Positions 53,418 through 64,000 of a stretch of DNA of 64,000 nucleotides are shown one piece after another. The stretch spans positions 36,493,202 through 36,557,201 of the forward strand of contig CM046309.1 in NCBI GenBank assembly GCA_025267735.1, read 5' to 3'. Made by a program: the position numbers and the translations under genes. Every line of letters begins with the position of its first letter. Positions within the stretch are counted from its first letter, which is position 1. Source of the stretch: Mactra quadrangularis. Taxonomy: Eukaryota > Mollusca > Bivalvia > Venerida > Mactridae. The notes beneath the pieces were generated by a model. That model made no database searches. It worked only from the letters and a program-made list of their open reading frames with translations, and was not told where the DNA came from.

Positions 53418-55674
53418 CCTATTACTTGTTTTCTTTAACGCCGTATTTGATAAATTTCCTTTGGTGTTACATTTGTACGTGGCCTAATCTTCTTAACGCC
53501 GAATCTTCCTCGGACTTAGTAAATAAATAAAAATAACAACTTTATTTTACGAATATTACATTCTGATTCGGAAATACATACTAATGCTACTCGTTAAATT
53601 TATTTTTTAACTATCGAAATTGTAAAGAAACATTTTGGAAGTAAATAAAGCAGTGTTCTGAAAATGACACTTGAAGTGAAAATTGACGTACAACTGTATG
53701 AAAAAGTGATTTTATGTAATTTCTATAAAAATCTACCCTGTTAGTAATGGGACGAGTTTGAAGACCTTTTTTTCATTCCTCATACTCTTCAGGTAAATAT
53801 TTTTCCTTCAAGTATGGATCGAGAATTTATTTTAACACAAAAATCAGACATTGCGGAGTTATTATTTTAAGTATGCAAAAAATAAACCAAATCTGTTATC
53901 TGTTTATAACCTTGATTTATAGATAAAGTTAAACGAACATGTGGTTCAAGTACTAGAGCTCTATTTTGATAAAACTTTGAATGTGCAATAATAACAATGA
54001 GCAGATTATGCTCTTCATAGTATTCCTTTTTATGGTGAAAATTGTGATTAATATGGATATGGAAATAGTCAAATTTTATCGTAACATAAATATCTTGGTG
54101 TAACTTAAAAAATCATTGCAGAAACTTACTTACGTGAATAGATTACAGTTTGTATGCAGTATGCATATTAGTGTATCTTCTTTTTTGCATCTTAAGGATA
54201 CCCATTTTGTTAAAATTTCATAAAAACATTTGCAGCCTTGGATAACACCTAAATCTACTAATGAAACTTGGTATATGAACAGGTAGCAATATCTCTCTTT
54301 CATCTGGTCAACATTGTAGCTGTTATGGATGTAAAAATAGTCAAAATATTACACAAATATTTGTATCCTTGGGAAACTCAAGTCTAGTTAGCTTGATGAA
54401 CACTTTTTACTAGGTTATGTACATCAACTTAATTATGCAGTTACACGGTAGCATAAATAGGCCACCATATCATTCAGAGTCAACATGTAAGGTATTATGG
54501 AAAAGACGAATGTTTAAGGTATAGCATGAATTTTGACGAATTAATTTCCTAACACTAACCAAACTGAGTGTCGATGTTTTAGTTTTTTAGTTACCTCCCT
54601 TTGGTCGTTTTATAAATCAACTAAAAGGGAGATAACATACCCTCATTTCTTCGCATTCGGAACACCTGGGCCTTTCATGAATGGATAATATTAGTAGCGA
54701 ATGGTCAAGGAGTTCCGAATGATTTATTCGAGCAAAATTTGTACATTCCGAATGCTCCTGGTTCCTATGCTTACTAATCGTTGCATCGAGGGACAGTATG
54801 ACTAAAACATGCATTTAAGAATTTTGCGCGAAATGTGAAATTTATTACAGGCTCAATGAATTACTAACTACATCACTAAGTTGTATGTTTTTAAATCAAT
54901 AGGCCGTGCCTATAATTAGGTTGAACATCAAGACTATTTACTCTTGTTGATATGAGTTGATATACCAACAGCTTACGCTCTATTCATGTTCAGTAACTTA
55001 AACCAATATTGATAATTAAAACACGACATTCAGTTTGAATAGATTTTGTAGCCAATGATTAATAAACAAAAGAACAATTATAAAAACAAACAATAGGACT
55101 TTCATAAAAAATAAACATTTCAGTTTATTTGTTAGAGATCTGGTTCAGTAAGTTATGAGATTACTGAAGCACAGATCGATGGGTGTCCAATGTCCAACAT
55201 ATTGGGCAGCTCAAGTGTTTTTTTTTCAACTTTTGGCACTACTCACCCACAAAATAATACTTGGATGATACAAAATCTAACATTTGCATTGCAAATATCC
55301 AAAAACTAATGCTACAAAATTATAGGTGAATAGCACTCTTTAATAGAGTAAAAAAGACTATACATGAGTTGATTATAAGACTTTTATGTCAACTAATCTG
55401 CATCAATCGGTGTGCTCAAAATCAGCCATTGAATAAGTTATTAGGTGTGTTTGAAAGATGTTGGAGTCATTCCAAAGAGCAAAGCCATAGCTATGTGTGC
55501 ATGAATAAATCTGTTGAATAGTATATTTTATAATGAAGAAACTGGCCACTGACTATCGGTAAAACTACATGTACGATTTTCTTATTACTAAAAATGGTAA
55601 ATGTAGGTTTTACCAATCCAAGCAATCATTAGGTCCCATTAGACAGTTTGCATGATTCAATTTCATTTTTGTAC

Positions 55675-55966
55675 TAGGTTTAGCACCATTTCAACACAAA
55701 TATAGCCTAGGTTCCTTTAGTAAGGCCAGCCAGGGAATTAGATACATCTATGTCTCTGGGCCAGCACACATATCCTAGCTTTCCTGGACCCTTGTCTATA
55801 ACCAGTACTCACACTTCCAAAGCTGGTCTCCATGTACATAATAAATGGAAGGAAATTGTCATTTTTGTCAAATTTTCATGGAAAGATATACATGTAATTA
55901 GCCTGGGTGGGATTCATACTAGAGACTTTTTCACAACACTTGTTTCAAATTCCCTCACAGTATCCA
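55675..55966 (-). repeat. SINE family B
   Basis: Shares TCCTAGCTTTCCTGGACCC, TTGTCAAATTTTCATGG and GGTGGGATTCA with the other family B copies; a segment of about 60 bp near 55710-55770 is extra. It lies just 3' of the sulfotransferase gene. Confidence 0.75.
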
Positions 55967-56059
55967 ATATCTAACATATAGGACAGCTCTCTTGGTATAT
56001 CCCTTACACAATTAAAATCACCTACAGGCAGGTGATTCCTCACAGTATTGGTATACACC

Positions 56060-56190
56060 TTTATGGAGTGTAACAACTTCAGGTAAATTTCTTGCTCTAG
56101 GAAGTTAGCAGTGTCCCCAGTGGGGTTTAAACCTGGCACCTCTTGATTCCAAAGCAGGTATCCTACTACTTGACCACTGGTCCTACTAAT
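56060..56190 (-). repeat. SINE-like repeat, family C
   Basis: Matches 5385-5520 (GGTAAATTTCTTGCTC, a tRNA-like B-box region, and ACCACTGG near the end). It ends about 70 bp after the sulfotransferase stop codon, so it probably lies in its 3' UTR. Confidence 0.55.
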
Positions 56191-56259
56191 ATATAGGTCA
56201 ATGGCCATATAAAAATCAACTAGAATCATTAAAAAACTTCTTTTATTGTGTATTATAAA

Positions 56260-59200
56260 CTATTCAGTTCCATCTTTTATACTATCCTCAGATTCCACAA
56301 AATGAGTTCCTCGATATGAAAATTGCAGATCAGAGTTCATAAATCTATAAGCTATCATTGAATTCATTTTATTGTTCATTTGTTCATCAAAATGATTGGC
56401 CCAGTCTCCCACACAACCTGAAATAAGATAAGAAAATTGTGTATAGAATAATTCATAGTACAGAATTTTTTATTCTAGAATGACTCATGCTTGTAAGATT
56501 TGTTTCCCTTTGGTAAGATTACGATTTTGACATTGTTTTTAGGATTCAGATATGCTACAACACATGTGATAAGTATACAATATATCTGTTTGTGGAAAGA
56601 AATGTAGTGCATGTATTTATTTCATGATGCCACTTAATTATTAGTCTAAAAAAAGAAATCAACCAAAAATGTGCTTGATAACCTTATCAGTTGTATTAGT
56701 AGATCACAAGACTAAAGACCCTAAATTATGCTACAATATTAAATCTGTGGCGATCATATGTAAATTATATATTCACTTCCAACAGCCTTGTTGTTGGATT
56801 AACCCTTAAGCAATGCAGTTGAGTGTCTCCCCTACTACCTGGGAGAACCTGGCTCTATTCGAAGTCAGGGCATATAGTTTTTATTCTCCCAATTTACTTT
56901 AAATCTTTATTTAAAAATGTTTCCTGACCTTTTCTAATAAAGTCTCCCTTTTTAAAATCAGCCACACCATATGTTTCAAACCAGCTATGGTTAGTGGTTG
57001 GATTTGTCTTCATATTTTCAAAACTACAATATCTCATAATTTTATCAATTTGTTCCTTTGATAATGACTTATTAAAAAACCTTGCTAGTTTCTCAATGGT
57101 TCCTGCTGTGTCCTGTAAAGATAAATAGTATTTGTGTATGTTTTACTCAGAAATATTGTGATATTCAATAAAAATATACAATGAAAATACAAAAGTGACT
57201 TAGAAAATACAAAATCACAAGTGTAAACAGTACACTTACCGAAACTTCTAATTACCCTGATTTCCATATCATAGGATTTTTTTTCAACATTAATGTCTGA
57301 TGGATAATTTTTCAACACATGCATGACAAAACCGGTTTAGCATCGACAAAGAAGCATGAAAACCATGCATGCAGACGACAGTATGGTCCTATACACAATT
57401 CCAATATTGATCAGACTCAAATGTTGAAAAATAAAAATTTCCTACTATATGGAAATTCGGGGTACTTAGAAGTTTCGTTAAGTATATTTTAACATGAGCA
57501 GTCTACAGACAGAGTGGTCCACTTTTAAGAGAGCTTGGTAAGTCTAAAGTCAATATAATATACTATAAAACAATATTACATTGTTATGCACAGCTATTGA
57601 GATATGCTCAATTTCAAGTGGAAACTTACATTGATAGATGTGCTAGAATTTCCAATCAAAACTTCTAATTCATAGAAAAATCCAAGTAAAAACAGCCATA
57701 ATTGAAATTCAGTCTATAATTTTTGAAAGAGTTATGCACCTTGGTATTTAACCTCAAATAGTAACCTAGTATACAAGAATAAAATTTTGAGAGAATCTAT
57801 TCTGAAGATTTAAAGACACTAAACTGTGTAAGAATATTTTCGCATCAAAATTGTATTTTCTTACAGATTCTGATGCAGAAATTTAAATTTGCAATAAAAA
57901 AGATTTTGCACCATCAACTGCGCTACAAACCCGGGTGTTTGTTTTCTTATGTATGTAAACAGAACCAACCTTTTTGAGATCTTCATAAGTAAGGAAGAAT
58001 ATGTTATCATCATGACGATTTTCCCAGAATTCCTGCACATGTTTAGACCAGGGAGCATACATTACTGTAATAAAACAAGTAATATTTAGGCATTGAAGAA
58101 TTACATGTATGTGCATGCAGTAATAATTCAATTGTTTAGTACATACCATTTTGATATAGTCAATTTATTGAACTTGCCATAAGTTTATACACAACAAGAA
58201 GTAGAATAATTAAATAATTTAAGCTCAACTTAATGTTTTTCCCATCAGTAAATTCTTTGTTTGTACTGCATACATCTGTGCAGAACAGGGTTATTTTTCA
58301 TATAATTATTGAAAGGCACACCATACAGATTAATCATCATGTTCATGCACAAACATTTTGATTTCAACTGACTGAGTGAGCTGTTTGACTACCATCTACT
58401 GTAAGCAACTGCTTGTTTTTTTTTCTCAGAAGCCATGTTTAGTAGTAAGGCTTGAACCAATGTCTTAAACAATAAGAGATTAAATGATTTGAAGTAGACA
58501 ACAACAACCAGTTGCCATTACTAGTTAAGACAGACACTAACATGATAGCCAGTACTCATCTAAGCTTCCACAAAGCAGGCAACCTCTCCATATACCTTAT
58601 TAATTATTGAGAAAAACTGACATTATTGTCAAATTTTTATGAAGAGGTATAACCACCTCAGGTGGGATTTAAACCCATACCTCCATAGAAAAACAAGATT
58701 TGAAATCCTGATGCACTGTCAAATGCACTACAGACCTAGGGTAAAAAAAACCAACCTACCTTTATCATTACAAAATAACTCAAAGAAATTTTTAAACTCA
58801 GCATCATATCTTGTAACAGGATACAATAGACGTATAAAATAATAGTAAGATACGGCTACATCTTTAGGGTTACGTGCTATATAAACTATCTGAAATATAG
58901 AATCAAAGACAAACCAATTATTGTAGATTATTTGTCTCTTTTAGTAATTGGATTTCATGATGTTTAGCAATACCTTTTATTAGTTTGTGAATGGCAGCCT
59001 ACTCACATTACAACCTTTCCTGAATTTGTACACATATTCTCATACCTTTTTAATTGCATGTTATGCTTTTTAGTTGTGAATGGCAGCCTACTCACATTGC
59101 AATCTTTCCTGGACACTTTTTGTATATGTATACAATTACCTTTCCACAAGGCGCTGACAACTTTTCAATCTCTGGAGAAAAATTGATATTAAATATTGGA

Positions 59201-61122
59201 TTTTTGTGCAAGGTATGACATGCCTCTGCCTTGATTTCCTCTGGCACTCAACCACTAAGCCACGGCCATGACCATTTTTTTCACATAATATATTCAGTAG
59301 CAAAATTAACACATGTACCAGGAATATAACTAACTGATTTTTGAGCCAAGTGCAAAGTGATCAAAATTCAAGGTTGTCTGAACTCCAAATAGAAAAAAAC
59401 TTGCACAATAACATGACAATCTTTGTACATAAAGACACTTAATTTCATAAGTGGATACATGTAGCTCATTGCCCAAGAACCATACCACAAGGCAAATTGC
59501 TTCATCCAAGGGAGAAAGTAACAAAATAATGTGTACCTTAGGTTTCTTTTCATGTACACTGGTAGGCAGCAATGAATAGGGTAGATGGGATTTAATAAAT
59601 CTGGGTTTTTGCATTTTTTCTATTTCTTTAACACCAGGAGTCATGAACTCCAGATATGGAAATCTGTTGTCTAAAAATGAGCAATCAGCAGCATGAGTGT
59701 TGACATTGTTATTAATGAGGTAAACAATCTCTTGTATCCAAGTTGTACCTGCAAAAATATAAATTGTATGTTAAATACAATGTTTATAACATGAATAGAA
59801 AGTACAATGATGTCATATTTATTAACATGTGTACAACTACAATAAGAATTATTTTAATACATGCAAAATGAATGTTTTTTAATATTTCTACCACAATAAT
59901 TCAATAGCACATATAAAATTAATGCATAAAATGTAAAATGTACAATTATAAAAATATACAATGACAACACATTTATTTATAGTCCAACAGAATTAACCTG
60001 AGCTTGAACTACCTAATTATAATAATTACACACTTCACTTACATTAAATCGTGAGTTTCCAAATGTGTGTATACGGTTATACACGTGTTTATAACAACCA
60101 ATGTGACTATAAATCAATTTATTAAAAGTGGCATGTTATTGTACTTTTAATTTGGACACATTAGTTTTGGGGAAAACAAGTAAGTCAGCACAGTTTCAAA
60201 GTATTTATTCTTATGATAACAACGTTAATTGTTCAGTATGTGTGTTTTGCCAAAGCTTCCGATAAAGCGTGATTTACAAACGAAGACAAAATTAGACTGT
60301 AAATACTGAGTTTAATTTATTTTTGCATAAAGGTCAAGCTCAGGTTAATTCTGTTGGACTATTCATCTATTTAATTACTACTTAGATAAAACAGAACTGT
60401 GTCAAATGCCTTTGAACTCATTAACTCAAAGGGAAGGGACTGATTCCTGTAGAAGCATAATTATTGGATATGAAAGAGTTAGTTAAAAGAAACCTATCTC
60501 TCCCAAATCATGAATAAATAATCACTTACTGATATTAAAGTTTATCAGAGATAAGAATGTAATGTTCAAATTGTAATGTTCAACTCTAGTTAAAAAGATG
60601 GCTAAATTATGAAATGATTTCTGCAAAGAAATTACTAGTACCTGATCTAGGAAACGAAACAACCCATATATCATCTGTACATGTATCAAACTTTTCAATA
60701 TCATCTAAAGCATTTATAACAAACTCAGGTAGTACAAAGTCTTTATACTTATATAATGCCATTTTCTTGAACTCTGGTACATCCATTGATTGAATGCCTC
60801 TAAATAACAGTCTTTTCTTCTTGAACCATTTTAGAAATATAGCAAACCATAGACAAGCTCCTAACCCAAATGATCCATATATGGCATACATCAAAGCTTG
60901 CCTTCTAGACTCTGAGCTTTCTTGGTCAGATGTTGTCTTTGAGTAATAACGACGTGTAATTCTCTGGCAATCTTTTGACACATAATGCCATTCTGGCCGT
61001 TTACAATAAGTTAGAGTTCTACATGTTGCCATACAAACTGATGTGTGATGAATATCATTAAACGAAATCCTTGATAATGAGGCATGTCTTTTTATAATCT
61101 GTCGAATTTGATAGCCTGCCAT
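56260..61122 (-). CDS. Sulfotransferase with N-terminal extension and membrane segment (six exons, 419 aa)
   Basis: Exons, in gene order: 61122-60642, 59748-59537, 58889-58760, 58064-57970, 57112-56929, 56417-56260. All junctions are GT-AG and phases match. The product is a PAPS-dependent sulfotransferase of the cytosolic SULT fold: 5' phosphosulfate loop FPRSGTTW (157-164), catalytic His215 in KSHLP, 3' phosphate motif ARNPKDVAVSYY (236-247), C-terminal RKGCVGDWANHF (366-377). In that last motif the usual GDWKN Lys is Ala374. SULTs are normally about 290-300 aa; here some 110 residues precede the fold. They are rich in Arg/Lys and poor in acids (RRYYS at 57-61), like a mitochondrial presequence, followed by a hydrophobic helix (76-100) and KKKR. 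The enzyme may be membrane-anchored; substrate unknown. Introns hold SINE and MITE copies. It is divergent from MPC2. Confidence 0.93.
58505..58742 (-). repeat. SINE family B in sulfotransferase intron 3
   Basis: Contains AGTACTCATCTAAGC, CTCCATATACCTTATTAAT, TTGTCAAATTTTTATG and GGTGGGATTTAAACCC, then a tRNA-head remnant ending near ACAGACCTAGGG. It abuts the exon ending at 58760. Confidence 0.75.
59075..59275 (-). repeat. Degraded SINE family B in sulfotransferase intron 2
   Basis: CTACTCACATTGCAATC, TTTCCTGGACAC and CTTTCCACAAGGC match the family body; the end (CCACTAAGCCACGGCC) is tRNA-like. A partial duplication of its first bases lies at about 58995. Confidence 0.55.
59982..60359. mobile_element. 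MITE family 1 (TA-flanked, GTCCAAC termini), copy 2
   Basis: 378 bp with long inverted termini (GTCCAACAGAATTAACCTG against CAGGTTAATTCTGTTGGAC, continuing AGCTTGA), TA on both sides. Inserted in intron 1 of the sulfotransferase gene. No ORF. Confidence 0.9.
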
Positions 61123-61261
61123 TGTCTATATTCTAATTGTAGTTGAAAAAATCTGAAATGTAAAAAGAATAATAATGAAAAAAACCAGGAATGAAAAACA
61201 ATGTTCCTACTTATTGTACATGTAGCAGAGATATAATATGACACTTGCACTTCATAGCCTT

Positions 61262-61400
61262 CAAGCTAGCTTTTATGGCGACATAGGGTGTCGGCTTACG
61301 AATCAAGAGTGTTTCAAGAGTTGTGGGTTCGAATCTCATTTCAGACCATGGCTTTTTATCGGGTTTCATCTGGTGCCCAAAGTAAATAACTAACTAGGAA
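61262..61400 (+). repeat. tRNA-like repeat (family D), copy 1
   Basis: Starts near CAAGCTAGCTTTTATGGCGAC and has a B-box-like GTGGGTTCGAATCTC 60-70 bp later, then TTTTATCGGGTTTCAT. Resembles a SINE head; no full cloverleaf. Confidence 0.55.
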
Positions 61401-61524
61401 TTGTGAGCTTGCATCCAAGGATTGTTCCACAGATATGCAAGCTTCAAGTATTCGAGGACAAAAAATGTTAAGGAGGGTGTGTATATAGCAAAGGTATTAT
61501 ACGGCACTTGTTTTCTCTTGCCTT

Positions 61525-61640
61525 CAAGTTCAAGCTAGCTTTTAAGGCGACGTGGTAGTGTCCGCTTACGACCAGGTCGCGTGATTGAATCTCAGTTAGG
61601 ACAGTGAGATTTTAATCGGGTTACATAGAAAAAAATTGCG
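61525..61640 (+). repeat. tRNA-like repeat (family D), copy 2
   Basis: CAAGCTAGCTTTTAAGGCGAC, then GTGATTGAATCTCAG and TTTTAATCGGGTTACAT: same order as copy 1, about 265 bp away. Either a local duplication or two insertions. Confidence 0.55.
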
Positions 61641-61678
61641 TCAGATGCCTGTGCTATACTCAGTATAACTAAGACTAT

Positions 61679-61820
61679 GGGCACGTTCCGCAAGGAAATC
61701 GCTAGCTAGCGATTCGTCCTCTGGTACCTTTCCTGCACCAAAAGTATTTACCACGTGACACCAAATCGAGGGTACCAGGCGACGAATCGCTAGCTAGCGA
61801 TTTGCTTGCGGAACGTGCCC
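61679..61820. repeat. Palindromic MITE, GCTAGCTAGC family, copy 3
   Basis: GGGCACGTTCCGCAAG opens and CTTGCGGAACGTGCCC closes; inside, ATCGCTAGCTAGCGATTCGTC pairs with GACGAATCGCTAGCTAGCGAT. The arms are nearly identical, so this is the youngest of the three copies. TA lies next to both ends. Confidence 0.88.
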
Positions 61821-62216
61821 TAAGAGCAAGAAGGGGATAAGACGTTGCTATACTCAAGCAGCCAAATAGGCATGTTAACACAACATTAACTTGATCATAA
61901 GTTGATGATGATCGATGGAGACTTACCACAGGATAATCAACCAAACTAATGTGAGTAAAAATCAAGTAACAGTTAACAGGGAAAGCGACATTTTGAGCAT
62001 TAAAACAACTGTCATCATCATAAATACAACAGTCACGTCCTTGGTTACAAATGGCGTTTTAAATAAAAGGGGAATAACTTTGTACAAACTTTGTTAATTT
62101 GACTTTTTGTACAGTATGGTATAGGTTTTAAAATTTCTGATGCACTACTTCCAGTGGTTAGAGTTTTAGTTTGTTGAAAGTTGTTCTTTTCCCCTTGAAA
62201 ACGAAACAACTTGAAG

Positions 62217-63694
62217 ATGTCTATGATATACCGAAATGTCATCAGAGCTGTTGATAAGATCGTCCCAGCGAAATTCCAAGCAACATGGAATCACCCAGCT
62301 GGTACTTGTTTCTTCTTCTAGATTTTGACAGTGCGCAAAAATGAAGATATGCATTGACATTCGGATAGCAAATATTCGGATAAAATTATCTCAGTGTACC
62401 ATTTGGCATTTCATTAACGATTTCTTCTTAGTCTGACCAAAATTTTCATCTCATGATTCCGAATTACATTGTAAGAGCAATCTATCTGAACAAAGACCTA
62501 TCATTATGCATTTACTTTTGTCATTTTACATAAATTTCTCATAATCCAACTTAGGTCTCATGAAGTTAGGTTCAAGCTTTGAACTATCTAAATCTCAGGT
62601 GGCAGACACAATGCAAAATGAAGCTTATTCTGCGGCACCTATTTTGTGATGTTTAGAGTTAACAGTATGTCTCTTATAAAGATCAATAGTGAAAGTATTT
62701 AGACAAGGAACACGTTTTTCTGCGCTTATTATTCTTATGTGAATAAAAGTAGACTAAACTTTGACTTGACCAAATTATCACATGTATGGAGAATTATCTT
62801 AGCAAATGTTTTGTGTGTATTCTTTATAATATTTTGTCATTCAATACACGTGTCATGTTTATTTAAACTGATAGAAATATGTACACTCCATGTTATTGGT
62901 AAAATGAATTATTATCATTTCAGGTCCAAAGACTATTTTCTTCTGGGCACCTACAATGAAATGGGTGAGAAATCAATGCTTATTCCACACAGGAATTTTA
63001 TAGAACATCTCTGTTCCACATAACAGGATCCAGACAGCATGAAATATATCAACGATGACACTGCATAACCACTAATATCAGAACCCAATACCTTTAATAA
63101 TAAAACTTTTGTCTTTCACCAGCCAGTACTGGATTCCAGTCATCACAGCTCTAGCCTGATTTGTTATGTGATATAATAGAAGGCAAAATTATATACTACA
63201 GTGTAGCTTAACTATGTGGAATAAGTAACATTTAAGAGCACAAATCAATTTAATCTAGTCCTGTGCTTCTCTAATAGTAATGAGAAAAAATTAATCAAAT
63301 TCTGTCATTGTTTTGTCCGAGACATTTTATACTTGAATTGTTTGGGCTATAAACTATGGAATTGACTAGTCCATAAAATTTAAGCCACCTTTTCAAAAAG
63401 GTCATTGGAATAAATAAAATTTTCATGACAACACTATTGGTACAGTTTAAACAGTATTAGTTATACATACTTGCAGCTCTCCATTCTCGTTCCTAGGGGC
63501 TATCAAGATTCTAGATACTAGTTACTTCTAGAATATTGATAAGCTTGGGGTACGAGAATGGCAGCTCTCTTGTTATTAGCTTATTTACTTTCATATGTGA
63601 ATATTTCAGGCTCTAGTTATCGCTGGTATTGGTGATATTGCTAGACCAGCAGAAAAACTTAGTTTAACACAATCTACAGCTTTAGCTGCCACAG
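62217..63694 (+). CDS. MPC2: Mitochondrial pyruvate carrier subunit MPC2, first three coding exons (3' end outside window)
   Basis: MPC2 pairs with MPC1 in the inner mitochondrial membrane to import pyruvate. Exons: 62217-62301, 62924-62964, 63610-63694, with GT-AG junctions and matching phases. The peptide begins MSMIYRNVIRAVDKIVPAKF and continues QATWNHPAG, PKTIFFWAPTMKW, ALVIAGIGDIARPAEKLS and LTQSTALAATG, which is collinear with animal MPC2 (NHPAGPxTxFFWAPxMKW and ADMARPAEKLS motifs). About 71 of some 125 residues are present; the exon with the remaining FIWSRYS-like part is expected beyond 64000. The start is the first ATG of the frame, 27-30 codons before NHPAG as in the family. An SMI start at the next Met (codon 3) cannot be excluded. 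Confidence 0.93.
63481..63561. repeat. Short palindromic element, CATTCTCG family, copy 2, in MPC2 intron 2
   Basis: CCATTCTCGTTCC and GGGTACGAGAATGG are the outer arms; TATCAAGATTCTAGA pairs with TTCTAGAATATTGATA. Related to 3841-3915. It ends 48 bp before an exon. Confidence 0.8.
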
Positions 63695-64000
63695 GTATGA
63701 TTTAACTTAAAGTTGTGTTCACCTCTGTTACATGTGATAGCTCAGAACATATAATCTTTTACTGGAGGCAATAATTTTTTTCACTTGTTATTTAAGAACA
63801 AGGTACAAGTATTATGTGTCATCATTTATAATGTAGATTTTTTATTCTATCATGATGCAGGTCTTTCTATTCATAAACAAAGAACAAAATTTACTCATTT
63901 TTATTTGCAGAGTATCATCGAGCATCAAAATAAAATTATGTTAGTTTGCCATGGTTATTAGAACTTTCTACATTGGTTTCATCTATATATATTATATGTA

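Larger units (their letters stand above)
50523..55610. repeat. Segmental duplication copy B (tandem, unoccupied)
   Basis: Direct copy of A in the same orientation, starting ~260 bp after A ends. It carries its own GT61 gene and palindromic repeat, and holds the empty insertion site TATGCAAAAAATAAACC at about 53874. Between the gene and that site it is ~600 bp longer than A and includes a tandem repeat at 53249-53417. Confidence 0.88.
61123..62216. promoter_or_regulatory. Head-to-head intergenic region, sulfotransferase / MPC2
   Basis: 1,094 bp between two divergent start codons, so it must contain both 5' UTRs and promoters unless either gene has further 5' non-coding exons. No TATA box stands out. 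Much of it is repeats (two tRNA-like repeats and a palindromic MITE), leaving about 61821-62216 as the least repetitive part. Confidence 0.4.

Overview
The window is animal nuclear DNA: AT-rich, with GT-AG introns, tRNA-derived SINEs and many short palindromic transposons. The interspersed repeats (for example the AGCTCACCT repeat near 7.2 kb) suggest a mollusc, probably a bivalve. This is inferred from sequence style, not from a database match.

Layout. At 4.5-7.0 kb is an alpha-tubulin gene (+) whose start-codon exon I could not place. At 13.4-14.9 kb and 51.6-53.1 kb are two intact single-exon genes (-) for membrane-anchored GT61-family glycosyltransferases. They lie in the two copies of a ~5 kb tandem segmental duplication (copy A 12.4-15.0 plus 48.25-50.3 kb; copy B 50.5-55.6 kb). 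At 56.3-61.1 kb is a six-exon sulfotransferase gene (-), reconstructed here with matching splice phases, encoding 419 aa with an unusual N-terminal extension and membrane segment. Head-to-head with it, from 62.2 kb (+), are the first three coding exons of the mitochondrial pyruvate carrier subunit MPC2, which runs off the window.

The striking object is a 33,187-bp insertion (15052-48238) that splits duplication copy A. It has terminal inverted repeats of ~329 bp made of short CAGAAGGAT-type subrepeats and is flanked by an 11-bp direct repeat (TGCAAAAAATA). Copy B keeps the unoccupied site near 53.87 kb. Inside is a giant palindrome of a ~792-bp satellite (a dimer of two diverged ~396-bp halves), in one orientation on the left and the opposite on the right. 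Each half-unit carries the same CCTTCTGCT motif that builds the termini. The core (31.6-34.6 kb) holds two ~1.2 kb direct repeats with a conserved hairpin and a decayed LINE fragment.

The left array is itself interrupted, in phase, by a 5,362-bp foldback element (20287-25648, 9-bp target duplication TGTTTTATT) whose arms carry 27-bp minisatellites. That element's left arm contains an 835-bp TTAA-flanked MITE, absent from the right arm. This gives a relative chronology: segmental duplication, then the 33-kb insertion, then the foldback element, then the TTAA MITE. No transposase is visible in any of these elements, so all appear non-autonomous.
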